Assembly (NCBI RefSeq): GCF_000159015.1
Contig: NZ_DS999540.1
Location: forward strand, 154,137 to 218,136
Source of the DNA: Gleimia coleocanis DSM 15436
GTDB taxonomy: Bacteria; Actinomycetota; Actinomycetes; Actinomycetales; Actinomycetaceae
Direction of reading: 5' to 3'
DNA length: 64,000 nt
The notes beneath the pieces are model-generated. The model was not told where the DNA came from and did not search any database. It worked only from the letters and a program-made list of their open reading frames with translations. Position numbers and translations under genes: made by a program. Each line of letters begins with the position of its first letter. Positions within the stretch are counted from its first letter, which is position 1. This document shows, piece after piece, positions 8,808 to 18,216 of this stretch.

Positions 8808-11225
8808 ATGTCGACTACTGTTTCACCAACCGTTGCAGAGAACATCATCGAAATCGATGTCTCTGATGAAATGCGTGGCTCCTTCCTCGAGTACGCCTAC
8901 TCTGTAATCTACGCGCGCGCCCTGCCGGATGCGCGCGACGGGTGTAAGCCAGTACAGCGACGTATCCTATTCCAAATGTCGCAAATGGGATTACGCCCAG
9001 AGAAAGGCCACGTTAAGTCCCAAAGCGTAGTTGGTGAAGTAATGGGTAAGCTGCACCCGCACGGTGATGCAGCAATTTATGATGCCTTAGTACGTTTGGC
9101 TCAGCCATTCAACCTGCGCCTGCCCTTAGTTGACGGTCACGGCAACTTCGGTTCCCTAGATGACGGCCCTGCAGCGGCACGTTATACGGAAGCCCGCCTC
9201 GCTCCAGCTGCGATGGATTTGGTTTCTAACTTGGACGAAGATGTAGTCGACTTCGTTCCAAACTACGATAACCGCAACATGCAGCCAGATGTGCTGCCAG
9301 CTGGTTTCCCACAGCTTTTAGTTAATGGCGCGATGGGTATTGCCGTGGGTATGGCAACTAATATTGCACCGCATAACTTGGGCGAAGTCGTGGCAGCGAC
9401 CTGTCACTTGATTGATAATCCTGAGGCAACTACCGCTGACTTAATGCGTTTCGTGCCGGGTCCGGACCTGCCTGAGGGCGGCATTATCGTAGGTCTTGAT
9501 GGTATCCGGGAAGCCTACGAAACTGGCCGTGGTGCTTTTAAGACTCGGGCGAAGATTACGGTTGAACGTGTTACTGCCCGCAAGCAGGGACTGGTTATTA
9601 CTGAACTTCCCTACTTGGTTGGCCCCGAACGCGTTATCGAAAAGATTAAGGAAGCTGTTAATTCTAAGAAGCTGCAGGGTATTTCGAATGTTTCTAACTT
9701 AACTGACCGCCATCATGGGGTGCGGTTAGTGGTTGAGGTTAAGAATGGTTTTAACCCGCAGGCAGTGATGTCTCAGCTGTTTAAGCACACCCCGTTGGAA
9801 GATAATTTCTCTATTAACGCCGTTGCGTTGGTGGATGGTCGCCCAATGACTTTGGGTTTGAAGCAGATGCTGGAAGTTTATGTCAAGCATCGTTTGTCTG
9901 TGATTGAACGTCGTTCGCAGTTCCGTTTGCAGAAGGCTTTGGATCGTCTGCATTTGGTTGAGGGTTTGTTGGTTGCAATTGTTGATATTGACGACGTAAT
10001 CGCGATTATTCGTTCTTCGGATGATGTTGATTCAGCTCGTACGCGTTTAATGGATGTTTTTGAGTTGTCTGAGATTCAGGCTGATCATATTCTGTCGTTG
10101 CGTCTGCGTCGTTTGACTAAGTTCTCTCGTATTGAGTTGGAAACTGAACAGGCTGAGTTACTGTCGCAGATTGAGGGTTTGCGCCATATTCTGGGTTCTG
10201 AGCAGGCTTTGCGGACTGTTGTGCGTGATGAGTTGGTGGAGGTTTCTAAGCGTTTAGCTACTCCGCGTCGTACGGTTTTGTTGTCTGCGGATCCGCAGCA
10301 GGTGGAGACTGCTGGTAAGGCAGCGGCTGTTCCTTTGGAAATTCCTGATGCTCCGGTGCAAGTTGTTTTGACTGCTAATGGTGGTTTGATTCGTGTTGAT
10401 GGCGCAGAACCGCTGGAGAAGACTGAGTCGCGTGGCATTTGGGATACGTATCGGGTTGCTATTTCTGCGACTGCTCGTTCGCAGGTTGGTTTGATTGACG
10501 CTTCTGGCATGTTGCACCGAGTTGAGGTGGTTGATTTACCTGAGGTTCCGCGTTCGGCTTCTAATCCTTCTTTTGCGGGGGCGATTAGTGCTTCCCAGCT
10601 GTTGGGTACTGAGGTTTGTCCGGTGGGTCTGATTCACGTGGATGGCGATGATATTTCTGGTTTTGTAACGAAGTTGGGTCAGATTAAGCGTATGCGTCCT
10701 GATTTCGCTAAGGCTGATTCGTTTGAGACGATTTTGTTAACGGATGGCGATGAGGTTTTGTTTGCGGCGCCTTGCCCGGATGAGGCTGAGATTGTGATGG
10801 TCACTTCTGATGCGCAGTTGTTGCGTACTCCGGCGGCGAAGATTCGTCCGCAGGGTCGTGTGGCTGGTGGCGTAGTTGGCATGGTGATTGGCGAGGGTGC
10901 GCGTCTTTTGGAGGCGAATTTTGTTCCTTCCGAGGGCGCTCAGATCGTCACTGTGGCGGCTGCCGCTGATGGTCTTTTCGGTGAGATGCAGTCGTCGGTG
11001 AAGGTTAGCGATCTGGAGATTTACCCGGTTAAGGGGCGTGCGACGCAGGGTGTGCGTTGTCATCGTTTCTTAAAGAGTGAGTCTGAACTGGTGATGGCTC
11101 GTGTTACTGTTGGTCAGGCGATTGCTTCTAGTCCGACGGGTGAGCCAATGGATTTGCCTGAGGCTGATCCGCGTCGTGATGGTTCGGGCCATTCTTTGAA
11201 TCATGAGGTCGCGGCGATTGTTTAG
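8808..11225 (+). CDS. parC: DNA topoisomerase IV subunit A
   Basis: 805 residues. The breakage-reunion core shows ALPDARDGCKPVQRRIL, HPHGDAAIYDALVR and AAARYTEARLAP, placing the catalytic Tyr at about 126. The C-terminal half is a beta-pinwheel-like domain without a canonical GyrA-box (it has VKGRATQGVRC). The partner parE lies 2.1 kb away and the sigma factor gene follows, as in the Streptomyces hrdB-parE-parC region, so topoisomerase IV is preferred over gyrase. Ala stands at the position equivalent to quinolone-resistance Ser83 of E. coli GyrA, as in mycobacterial GyrA. ATG 8808 is chosen over an upstream GTG because the family N-terminus aligns there; no good Shine-Dalgarno sequence. Codon usage changes visibly about a third of the way in. 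Confidence 0.9.
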   Translation: MSTTVSPTVAENIIEIDVSDEMRGSFLEYAYSVIYARALPDARDGCKPVQRRILFQMSQMGLRPEKGHVKSQSVVGEVMGKLHPHGDAAIYDALVRLAQPFNLRLPLVDGHGNFGSLDDGPAAARYTEARLAPAAMDLVSNLDEDVVDFVPNYDNRNMQPDVLPAGFPQLLVNGAMGIAVGMATNIAPHNLGEVVAATCHLIDNPEATTADLMRFVPGPDLPEGGIIVGLDGIREAYETGRGAFKTRAKITVERVTARKQGLVITELPYLVGPERVIEKIKEAVNSKKLQGISNVSNLTDRHHGVRLVVEVKNGFNPQAVMSQLFKHTPLEDNFSINAVALVDGRPMTLGLKQMLEVYVKHRLSVIERRSQFRLQKALDRLHLVEGLLVAIVDIDDVIAIIRSSDDVDSARTRLMDVFELSEIQADHILSLRLRRLTKFSRIELETEQAELLSQIEGLRHILGSEQALRTVVRDELVEVSKRLATPRRTVLLSADPQQVETAGKAAAVPLEIPDAPVQVVLTANGGLIRVDGAEPLEKTESRGIWDTYRVAISATARSQVGLIDASGMLHRVEVVDLPEVPRSASNPSFAGAISASQLLGTEVCPVGLIHVDGDDISGFVTKLGQIKRMRPDFAKADSFETILLTDGDEVLFAAPCPDEAEIVMVTSDAQLLRTPAAKIRPQGRVAGGVVGMVIGEGARLLEANFVPSEGAQIVTVAAAADGLFGEMQSSVKVSDLEIYPVKGRATQGVRCHRFLKSESELVMARVTVGQAIASSPTGEPMDLPEADPRRDGSGHSLNHEVAAIV

Positions 11226-11233
11226 CGTATAGA

Positions 11234-11263
11234 AAAACGCGGGAACTCATGTTCCCGCGTTTT
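11234..11263 (+). terminator. Intrinsic terminator after parC
   Basis: Perfect inverted repeat with 13-nt arms (AAAACGCGGGAAC, 11234-11246; mate 11251-11263) and a TCAT loop, starting 8 bp after the parC stop and ending in TTTT. The stem is also the first unit of the 31-bp intergenic repeat family, so this repeat doubles as a terminator. Confidence 0.8.
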
Positions 11264-11328
11264 CATTGCGTCCGAACTTAAACTCGCGCGTTTTCGCTGC
11301 GTGGGAAACTCAACTCGCACGCAGAGTA
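11234..11328 (+). repeat. 31-bp intergenic repeat array, locus A
   Basis: Three units at a spacing of about 31 bp (starting near 11237, 11268 and 11298), the middle one degenerate. The units carry GCGGGAAC...GTTCCCGC or variants, and the last ends CGCACGCAGAG. The array lies between convergent parC and the acetyltransferase gene. Confidence 0.7.
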
Positions 11329-11341
11329 GACATAGTGGTGT

Positions 11342-12328
11342 TCACACGCTGAGGCTAAAAAGCTTTGCCGTGGCAACAGTTTCAAAGCCCAGGTTCTTAT
11401 AAATTCCCAAAGCACCCGACGCATTCGTGGAAGAAAGACCGGTAGCAGTATGGTTCATACCGTCTTTAAACTGGGCGCGCATAGTTGCAGTAATCAAAGC
11501 TTCAGCAAGTGGTTCTGCACTATATTCTTCCAGAACCGCAATCTGGTCAATGTTACCTTCTTTCCAACCTAAAACCTGCCAGTCCTGCTCATAGGCCGAT
11601 GCCATCAGGAATCCGGCAATTACCGGCCGGTCAGCACGGTTATCTACGGCTACGAAAGACCATTCCGGTTTGAAATCTGAACGACCTGCAAGCCAAGTTG
11701 CCAATGACTGCGGACTGCGCTGACGCTGTTCATAGGAAACCCGGTTTTCAACCTCTAGGATTTCTGATTCTGTGAAGTGCTGCCAAGGTTCGATTGAGAA
11801 TAAGCTATTTAGTTCAACATAGCTAGGTTGTGAAATTAATGGAGCCCGCAAGTCATAGAAAGAACGGCGCCACTGGTAGCCTAAACCGTTGAGGTGGTAT
11901 TCCAGTTCCGCATTCCCCATTTCCACGTAGAACTCAATTAGTTTTGTATCTTCTGAAGTTACTTCAGCAGTTTCTAAAAGTCCTTTAGCAGTGTCAGTTA
12001 GCCAGGCTACTAAGGCTCCGCCAATCCCAATGCCACGGTACTGCGGGTCTACCCCACCTTGACACATTGCGTGCGTCAAGTTAGCTTCACGAATTCGCAC
12101 AAACGCGTAGCAGCGCAGAACATCGTCTTTCCACCCACCGATACAACGCATGTGGGCATCATCATTAAAGAGGTCAAAGATTTCTGACTCAGAAGTACGG
12201 TAAGGCAATCCGTCGGCGTCTTCAATACGATTTGCCAAGGCTTGAAATTCAGCTGAATCACTTGCGGTAAGTGGACGCCAGCTGAAACCTAATTCGGGAA
12301 TAAGGTTCATCTGTTCACTTACTTTCAC
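11342..12328 (-). CDS. Tandem-GNAT acetyltransferase, second copy
   Basis: 328 residues with two GNAT halves. The first has the acetyl-CoA loop (GGVDPQYRGIGIGGALVAWL, residues ~90-110); the second is weaker (IAVLEEYSAEPLAEALITA; ending ASGALGIYKNLGFETVATAK). Two-domain GNATs of this length resemble mycothiol synthase and related actinobacterial enzymes, but no specific substrate is indicated. The GTG at 12328 overlaps the upstream stop by 4 bp; ATG at 12310 is an alternative. It is paralogous in architecture to the upstream gene, suggesting an old tandem duplication. Confidence 0.8.
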   Translation of the reverse strand: MKVSEQMNLIPELGFSWRPLTASDSAEFQALANRIEDADGLPYRTSESEIFDLFNDDAHMRCIGGWKDDVLRCYAFVRIREANLTHAMCQGGVDPQYRGIGIGGALVAWLTDTAKGLLETAEVTSEDTKLIEFYVEMGNAELEYHLNGLGYQWRRSFYDLRAPLISQPSYVELNSLFSIEPWQHFTESEILEVENRVSYEQRQRSPQSLATWLAGRSDFKPEWSFVAVDNRADRPVIAGFLMASAYEQDWQVLGWKEGNIDQIAVLEEYSAEPLAEALITATMRAQFKDGMNHTATGLSSTNASGALGIYKNLGFETVATAKLFSLSV

Positions 12329-13353
12329 AAATCCAACGCGTAGTAGATTTGATAACCTTCCGTAGCAAATCCCATACGTTCATAGAAGTCACGCGCCCCG
12401 TGAGGGTTATCTCTATCCACGTCTAAACCGATTGCCTCAACCCCCGCTGCTTGAGCGGCGGCCATTGCAGAGGTGAGCAAGGCTTTACCTAAACCATGGG
12501 CACGTGCGTCTGGGGATACTCCCAAAAGTTCAATATAGGCTTCACTGCGCTGTGCTTGTACCCACCGAGCCGGGTGACGGCACACCATCACGTAGCCAAC
12601 GACGGTGCCTTCTGGATCTAAAGCTACGAAAGACCAGCGTGGGTCTAATCCTGGGCGGGACAGTAGCCACCAGGAACGAGCTTCCTCTTTAGTTCCCCAG
12701 TGATCTTTAAAAGCTTGATCGTGTACTTGCTGTAAGGTCGCGTCAGAAACCACTGCCCAAGGTTGGATAATGTAACCGTTGCATGGCTGAGCAACTTCTA
12801 CTTCCGTATTTGTGAACTGGTGGTACATGACTTCGAAAGTACGACGGGATGAGAATCCCGCAGCCATATAAAGCCGACGGCGGTCATCTACGTGAGCATC
12901 AACCAGATTCGCGAGACGCACTTCCAAAGTAGAGTCGTCACCCAAAACCTCTACGAAGAGCTGGCGGGCACGGGATTCCTGCCATTTCAGAACTGCGCGT
13001 CCAATCCCCCGCCCTCGGAAATCTGGAGAAATAAACGCCACGACTTCTGCGCGGGCAATGTCCTCATCTGGAATCTGGATTTCTACACCTGCGAAGGCCA
13101 CGAGTTTGCCGGCTGCGTCGCGTCCCACGATAGCTTCAGCTGGCAACACCCCCAGATTGTATTCCAAGAACAGGGCAATACGCTGATCATTTACAGAATG
13201 GAGGGCGTTATCCGCAGTCTCACAGTAGCGAATCAGCAGGGTAAGTTCAGCTAAATCAGCAGCAGTAAGTCGCTTCCAGGTGAGGCCTAAATGAGCTTTC
13301 GGATACTCTACAACATCAGCTGGTTGTAGGCGTGCAATCAGACTTTGGTTCAT
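12325..13353 (-). CDS. Tandem-GNAT acetyltransferase, first copy
   Basis: 342 residues with two GNAT domains. Acetyl-CoA signatures are FISPDFRGRGIGRAVLKW (residues ~108-125) and LGVSPDARAHGLGKALLTSA (~270-290), followed by the typical ending ARDFYERMGFATEG. Both acetyl-CoA loops look intact, unlike the downstream copy. Mycothiol-synthase-like architecture, but identity as MshD is not supported by position alone. Transcribed leftward, coupled to the next gene by a 4-bp overlap, and 18 bp downstream of parE's direction of travel begins at 13372, so it lies upstream of neither promoter obviously. Confidence 0.8.
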   Translation of the reverse strand: MNQSLIARLQPADVVEYPKAHLGLTWKRLTAADLAELTLLIRYCETADNALHSVNDQRIALFLEYNLGVLPAEAIVGRDAAGKLVAFAGVEIQIPDEDIARAEVVAFISPDFRGRGIGRAVLKWQESRARQLFVEVLGDDSTLEVRLANLVDAHVDDRRRLYMAAGFSSRRTFEVMYHQFTNTEVEVAQPCNGYIIQPWAVVSDATLQQVHDQAFKDHWGTKEEARSWWLLSRPGLDPRWSFVALDPEGTVVGYVMVCRHPARWVQAQRSEAYIELLGVSPDARAHGLGKALLTSAMAAAQAAGVEAIGLDVDRDNPHGARDFYERMGFATEGYQIYYALDL

Positions 13354-13371
13354 TCTTTTTTCGTCCCTCCC

Positions 13372-15486
13372 TTACGCGTCAATCTGTGAACGATCTAGTT
13401 CTGATGCGCCAGCGACGATAAATTCTTTACGCGGCACTACTTCAGATCCCATAAGTAACTCGAACATTTCTTCAGCCTGCTTCAACGCAGCTTCATCAGC
13501 TAACGTAATGCGACGCAGCGTCCGGTGAGCGGGGTCCATCGTAGTCTCAGCCAACTGGTCCGCATCCATTTCACCCAGACCCTTGTAACGCTGAATCGGT
13601 TCCTTATAGGTTCGTCCTTGGCGCTTTAACTGAGCCAGTTTCTGATGGAGTTCTTCCTCAGAATAGGTGTAAATCAATTCTTTTGGCTTCTTCCCCTGCT
13701 TTGGCACTTCAATTCGATGCAGTGGTGGAACCGCCGCGTAAACTCGGCCGGCTTCGACCAGAGGACGCATGTAGCGGAAGAAAAGCGTGAGCAGAAGCGT
13801 ACGAATATGCGCGCCGTCTACGTCCGCGTCGGTCATTAGTACAATCTTGCCGTAACGGGCTTGCGATAAGTCGAAAGTACGTCCGGATCCTGCCCCGATT
13901 ACCTGAATAATCGCCGCACATTCGGCGTTAGCCAGCATATCTGCAGTAGATTTCTTTTGCACGTTCAAGATCTTACCGCGGATTGGGAATAGCGCTTGAT
14001 ATTCGGAGGAGCGCGCAAATTTTGCGGTGCCCAATGCAGAGTCACCTTCGACGATAAACAGCTCTGACTGTTCTACGTCGTTTGAACGACAGTCAGCGAG
14101 TTTCGCAGGAAGCGAGGAGGTTTCCAAGGCATTCTTACGGCGGGAAATTTCTTTATGAATACGTGCGGAAACACGGGCTTTCATTTCACCAACGATTTTT
14201 TCCATAAGCGCGTCGTTGGTCTGTTTGATTTCACGCTTATTTGAGCTGAATCGTTCTTTGAAGAAGTCAGTGACGACCTTACTTACGACTTGTCGTACTG
14301 GGGCTGTACCAAGAATTTCTTTAGTCTGGCCTTCAAACTGTGGTTCGGGGAAACGCACGGTTACAACATAGGTTAAACCGGCTAAAATATCGTCTTTTTC
14401 AACGCGTCCGTCTTTTGCGTTTACTTTGAACTTACGGGCGTTCTTTTCTACGTGGGCGCGCACTACTTTAACCAGAGCTTGTTCGAAGCCCTGCACGTGG
14501 GTACCGCCTTTAGGGGTGGCAACGATATTCACGAAGGAACGGTCAATGGTGTCATAACCGACGCCCCAGCGCATGGCAATATCTACTTCGCAGACACGTT
14601 CGAGTTCTGCGACTCGTCGTTCTCCTTCTTCGACTAGAGGGACGAGTTCCTTGAAAGTACCTTCACCTTTGATGTGCAGAGTGTCGGTTACTGGACCGTC
14701 TTTAGCTAGGAAGTCAACGAAGTCGACTACGCCACCGTCAAATCTTAAGACTTCTTCGACGCGTTCTTCACCGCGTTCATCGATTACGGTGAGTGTGAGT
14801 CCTGGTACCAGGAAGGCAGTTTGGCGAGCACGTTCTACCAGTGAGTTCCAGCTGAATCCTTCATCCGCTGGGAAGATTTGGAAGTCTGCCCAGAAGCGTA
14901 CGCGAGTACCGGATACGCCACGTTTAACTTTGCCGACGATTTCTAGTTTTGATTCGTCAAGGAAAGGTGTGAATGGAGAGTTTGGGGTACGTTGCTTTGA
15001 GTCATCAAAGATACCTGGTTCACCGCGTCGGAATGACATTTGGTGAGTTTTGCCTCCGCGGTCTACCTGTACGTCGAGGCGTGCGGAAAGAGCATTAACA
15101 ACGGAAGCGCCTACGCCGTGCAGACCGCCGGAAGAACCGTAGGATCCAGCCCCGAATTTGCCACCGGCGTGGAGTTTAGTGAAGACGACTTCTACACCTG
15201 AGAGGTTTAGGCCTTTTACCGTATCTACGGGGATGCCGCGACCGTTATCGGATATGGATGCAGAGTAGTCGTCATGCAGGGTGACGACGATGTGGTCACA
15301 GTGTCCTTCGAGGGCTTCATCAACTGCGTTATCGATGATTTCCCAGAGGCAGTGCATGAGACCGCGATGGTCGGTTGAGCCGATGTACATACCTGGGCGT
15401 TTACGGACGGCTTCGAGCCCTTCCAAAACAGTCAGGTGGCGGGCGGTATAGCTCTGGCTGGCATCATTCTTTACAGTTTCACTCAC
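13372..15486 (-). CDS. parE: DNA topoisomerase IV subunit B
   Basis: 704 residues from GTG 15486. GHKL ATPase: EGLEAVRKRPGMYIG, EIIDNAVDEAL, SDNGRGIPVD and GLHGVGASVVNALS. Toprim: LFIVEGDSALGTAKFARS (Glu of EGDSA) and LMTDADVDGAHIRTLL (DxDxD). The C-terminus has IQRYKGLGEMDADQLAETTMDP, shared by GyrB and ParE. Length and gene order (sigma factor - small zinc gene - parE - parC) point to ParE rather than GyrB. It forms the ATP-driven subunit of topoisomerase IV with ParC, decatenating chromosomes. The acetyltransferase gene follows 18 bp downstream and may be read through. Confidence 0.92.
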   Translation of the reverse strand: MSETVKNDASQSYTARHLTVLEGLEAVRKRPGMYIGSTDHRGLMHCLWEIIDNAVDEALEGHCDHIVVTLHDDYSASISDNGRGIPVDTVKGLNLSGVEVVFTKLHAGGKFGAGSYGSSGGLHGVGASVVNALSARLDVQVDRGGKTHQMSFRRGEPGIFDDSKQRTPNSPFTPFLDESKLEIVGKVKRGVSGTRVRFWADFQIFPADEGFSWNSLVERARQTAFLVPGLTLTVIDERGEERVEEVLRFDGGVVDFVDFLAKDGPVTDTLHIKGEGTFKELVPLVEEGERRVAELERVCEVDIAMRWGVGYDTIDRSFVNIVATPKGGTHVQGFEQALVKVVRAHVEKNARKFKVNAKDGRVEKDDILAGLTYVVTVRFPEPQFEGQTKEILGTAPVRQVVSKVVTDFFKERFSSNKREIKQTNDALMEKIVGEMKARVSARIHKEISRRKNALETSSLPAKLADCRSNDVEQSELFIVEGDSALGTAKFARSSEYQALFPIRGKILNVQKKSTADMLANAECAAIIQVIGAGSGRTFDLSQARYGKIVLMTDADVDGAHIRTLLLTLFFRYMRPLVEAGRVYAAVPPLHRIEVPKQGKKPKELIYTYSEEELHQKLAQLKRQGRTYKEPIQRYKGLGEMDADQLAETTMDPAHRTLRRITLADEAALKQAEEMFELLMGSEVVPRKEFIVAGASELDRSQIDA

Positions 15487-15634
15487 CCTACTATTTTACC
15501 TGTTTTCTGCGTTTTTTGGGGGATGAGGTTCCCGAGGGCGCTTTTTCTGCTGTTAGAGTGTGGGAGATTATGCCGGTAGCGAAAGTTCTGGTTATAGAAG
15601 GGATTCTGTCAGAGCTATCTTGCACAATAGAAGT

Positions 15635-15847
15635 ATGAATGAAGTAAATGAAGAAACTGTTGCAGATACCCAGACTGGATTATTGGTATCTGACCGTTGT
15701 GACCTGTGTGGCGCGCAGGCTTTCGTTGAGGTTGTAATGAACTCGGGTGCCCTGTTGTTCTGTGGTCACCATGCTCGTAAGTTCCGCGATTCTTACTCTA
15801 AGACTGCGGTGAAAGTTAACGATTACACTCACCTGTTGCAGGCTTAA
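15635..15847 (+). CDS. DUF7455 small zinc-binding protein
   Basis: 70 residues from ATG 15635, with the zinc-type signature CDLCGAQAFVEVVMNSGALLFCGHHARKF (two Cys pairs plus His-His). Such proteins sit between the principal sigma-factor gene and parE in many actinobacteria; function unknown. The frame stays open upstream to 15560, but the family starts near the chosen Met. It ends just before a strong terminator. Confidence 0.85.
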   Translation: MNEVNEETVADTQTGLLVSDRCDLCGAQAFVEVVMNSGALLFCGHHARKFRDSYSKTAVKVNDYTHLLQA

Positions 15848-15861
15848 ATCTTACAGTCTTT

Positions 15862-15895
15862 AGTGTCCCTCGATGATTTCGAGGGACACTTTTTG
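15862..15895 (+). terminator. Intrinsic terminator after the DUF7455 gene
   Basis: Arms AGTGTCCCTCG (15862-15872) and CGAGGGACACT (15880-15890) around a 7-nt loop, followed directly by a T-run. It lies 15 bp past the stop codon. Confidence 0.85.
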
Positions 15896-15937
15896 TGCAT
15901 AATGCTGGTTTTAGCGATACCGGATAAATCGGCATCG

Positions 15938-16003
15938 GATGGAGTATGCTAACTCCCACGCAAAGAAAACGCGCGAACTCAAACTCCCGCGCAGGAAGTA
16001 GCT
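15938..16003 (+). repeat. 31-bp intergenic repeat, locus B
   Basis: One clear unit from about 15969 (ACGCGCGAACTCAAAC then TCCCGCGCAGGAAG), preceded by a degenerate one ending AACTCCCACGCAAAG. Located between the convergent DUF7455 and sigma-factor genes. Confidence 0.6.
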
Positions 16004-16046
16004 GAAGGTTGCGTTTAGTGCTGGAAGTCAACCAACCCAGGCTTTG

Positions 16047-16103
16047 CGTATATAAGTGTTTGCCCCTGAGAACCGAGTTCTCAGGGGCAAACACTTATAT
16101 ACG
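16047..16103 (-). terminator. 27-bp perfect stem-loop 5 bp downstream of sigA
   Basis: Arms 16047-16073 and 16077-16103 are perfectly complementary over 27 bp (core TGCCCCTGAG / CTCAGGGGCA) with a 3-nt loop CGA. It starts 5 bp after the sigma-factor stop. No U-tract follows on the minus strand, so it may work as a 3' stabiliser or processing hairpin as much as a terminator. Confidence 0.75.
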
Positions 16104-16108
16104 CTCTA

Positions 16109-17596
16109 TCAGTCCAGGTAATCGCGTAGTACCTGGGAACGAGATGGGTGACGCAACTTAGACATAGTCTTGGATTCAATCTGGCGAATACGTTCACGAG
16201 TAACGCCGTAAACCTTACCAATTTCATCCAGGGTCTTTGGCTGTCCATCGCCCAAGCCGAAACGCATGGAGACTACCCCAGCTTCACGTTCTGAAAGGGT
16301 ATCCAATACCTTATGCAACTGTTCCTGCAACAAGGTGAAGGAAACCGCGTCAGTAGGCACGATTGCTTCAGAGTCTTCAATCAGGTCACCGAATTCAGAG
16401 TCACCGTCTTCACCCAGTGGAGTGTGCAGGGAGATTGGTTCGCGACCGTACTTCTGAACTTCCACAACCTTTTCAGGGGTCATGTCTAGTTCTTTAGCGA
16501 GTTCTTCAGGGGTAGGTTCGCGGCCCAAATCCTGTAGCATCTGACGCTGCACACGAGCAAGCTTATTAATAACTTCAACCATGTGTACAGGAATACGGAT
16601 AGTACGTGCCTGGTCTGCCATTGCACGGGTAATCGCCTGACGAATCCACCAGGTTGCGTAGGTAGAGAACTTGTAACCCTTGGTGTAGTCGAACTTCTCA
16701 ACCGCACGAATCAAGCCCAGGTTACCTTCCTGAATCAAATCCAGGAACAGCATGCCACGACCGGTGTAACGCTTTGCCAGGGAAACTACCAGACGCAAGT
16801 TAGCTTCCAACAAGTGATTCTTAGAAAGCTGTCCGTCATGGACCAAAATCTGCAGCTCACGACGTAACTTGGATGGCAGTTCGTCACCTTCAGTCTTAAT
16901 CTTATGTTCAGCGTAAAGACCAGCTTCAATACGGCGTGCTAAATCAACTTCGTCTGCAGCAGTCAGCAGGGATACTTTACCAATCTGCTTCAGGTAGTCT
17001 TTCACTGGGTCAGTAGTTGCACCAGCTACGGTTACTTTCTGGACTGGTTCATCAGTGTCATCGAACTCAGAAACTACGAACCCGCCAGTTTTAACTACAG
17101 CCTGGGTTTCTTCAGCATCTGGCTTTCCACGACGAGCCCCTTCAGAGTCTTCATCGTCGTCGGATTCCAAGTCTTCTTCAAGATCGTCATCAACGTCGAG
17201 GTCTAGGTCCAGATCTTCTTCGTCAGCGAATTCGTCTGGTTCAGCCAGTTCGTCGTCATGGCGGTCTTCGATTTCCTCAGCATCTGCTTCTGGTGCTGGG
17301 GTTTCCGAAGCTACCTCTTCTTCAGCCTTCTTCTTGCGTGGTGCACGCTTCTTCTTTGGCTTTTCCTCAGTAGCTTCTGCGGTTGCCTCGGTAGATTCAG
17401 TAGCCTTAGTCTTTCGGGTGCGCTTAGGCTTCTCAGCTACTTCGTCGGTAGCTTCAGCAGCTTTCTTAGCCGGAGCCTTCTTTTTCGTAGCGGTTTTCTT
17501 AGCTGGCTTTTCTTCTGCCAAGGATTCTGCAAGTACTTCTGGTGCTTCTACTTCAGAAACTTTTCCAGATTTTTTAGTAGTCTTTGCGACTGCCAC
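16109..17596 (-). CDS. sigA: Principal RNA polymerase sigma factor (SigA/HrdB type)
   Basis: 495 residues from GTG 17596, which has GGAAGGA 6 bp upstream; an in-frame ATG at 17626 lies almost on the predicted transcript start and is a leaderless alternative. The N-terminal ~190 residues are Lys/Ala-rich then acidic (repeated KKxxAKK, then [18 protein letters not shown]). Then come region 1.2 ([18 protein letters not shown]), region 2 ([38 protein letters not shown]), region 3 and region 4 ([33 protein letters not shown]). This is the housekeeping sigma factor. It is convergent with DUF7455 and followed by a very strong hairpin. Confidence 0.96.
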   Translation of the reverse strand: MAVAKTTKKSGKVSEVEAPEVLAESLAEEKPAKKTATKKKAPAKKAAEATDEVAEKPKRTRKTKATESTEATAEATEEKPKKKRAPRKKKAEEEVASETPAPEADAEEIEDRHDDELAEPDEFADEEDLDLDLDVDDDLEEDLESDDDEDSEGARRGKPDAEETQAVVKTGGFVVSEFDDTDEPVQKVTVAGATTDPVKDYLKQIGKVSLLTAADEVDLARRIEAGLYAEHKIKTEGDELPSKLRRELQILVHDGQLSKNHLLEANLRLVVSLAKRYTGRGMLFLDLIQEGNLGLIRAVEKFDYTKGYKFSTYATWWIRQAITRAMADQARTIRIPVHMVEVINKLARVQRQMLQDLGREPTPEELAKELDMTPEKVVEVQKYGREPISLHTPLGEDGDSEFGDLIEDSEAIVPTDAVSFTLLQEQLHKVLDTLSEREAGVVSMRFGLGDGQPKTLDEIGKVYGVTRERIRQIESKTMSKLRHPSRSQVLRDYLD

Positions 17597-17635
17597 AGAG
17601 ATTTCCTTCCCGCCGTTTTGCGCCATCAAAACACA

Positions 17636-17664
17636 ATTATAATCACTATTGCATTTTATGCCCA
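17636..17664 (-). promoter_or_regulatory. Promoter of sigA
   Basis: On the minus strand, TGGGCA (17664-17659) and a perfect TATAAT (17641-17636) are separated by 17 bp. The predicted start is near 17629, giving a leader of about 33 nt to the GTG at 17596 with its Shine-Dalgarno sequence. Confidence 0.6.
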
Positions 17665-17696
17665 ATTAACGGTACTCTATGCCACTCGACACAGCT

Positions 17697-18089
17697 TCAG
17701 AAAAGCCCAAACTGGGTGGTAGTCAGCACAGGGCACGGTGCATCAAGCAAAATTCGGGATGCATTAACGCCTAAATCAGTTATCCGGGAGCCACCTTGAC
17801 GCAACCCCAGCACAATCATTTCAGCTTGAACCTCTCTAGCAAGCTCTAACACAGATTCTGCCACCGAAACACCAACAGGAGCGTTACTTACCCGGAATGG
17901 AACTTTAACGTTTTCCAGTTCATTCCAAAGAGTTTCTAACGCGTCAGATTCAGTCTTTGAATCTTTGAAGTCGTTACGAGCAGCAACTAAAACTTCCAGG
18001 GAAGTATTCTTCACTTCTGCCGTCTGCACTGCCATGCGAAGCGCCATTACAGATTCTTCATTTCCGTGGAAACTCATTACGATTGCCAT
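17697..18089 (-). CDS. Universal stress protein, single UspA domain
   Basis: 130 residues, one Usp domain: N-terminal MAIVMSFHGNEESVMALRMAVQTA and C-terminal MIVLGLRQGGSRITDLGVNASRILLDAPCPVLTT, in which the ATP-loop G-x2-G-x9-G(S) pattern is only partly kept (LRQGGSRITDLGVNAS). Usp proteins are cytoplasmic stress modulators. It lies upstream of sigA in the same direction with about 70 bp between and is divergent from the polyprenyl synthase gene. Confidence 0.85.
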   Translation of the reverse strand: MAIVMSFHGNEESVMALRMAVQTAEVKNTSLEVLVAARNDFKDSKTESDALETLWNELENVKVPFRVSNAPVGVSVAESVLELAREVQAEMIVLGLRQGGSRITDLGVNASRILLDAPCPVLTTTQFGLF

Positions 18090-18216
18090 TGCAACAACCT
18101 TTCTGCTCTCAGCTTCTTGTTGAAACTAATAGCAGGTATTGAAAAGTATGCCCTTACATGGCGCTTTCTTTTCAGCCAGTGTCTAACACCTCTTAGTTTA
18201 GGGTATTTTTAATAAC

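Noticed and set aside
8808..15486. Gyrase gyrA/gyrB identity
   Set aside because: Separate genes near the sigma factor, no canonical GyrA-box in the C-terminal domain and no recF/dnaN neighbours favour topoisomerase IV; not absolutely excluded.
17055..17642. 195-residue Ser-rich ORF on the + strand
   Set aside because: It is the antisense of the Lys/Ala/acidic N-terminus of the sigma factor; low-complexity shadow without a ribosome site.
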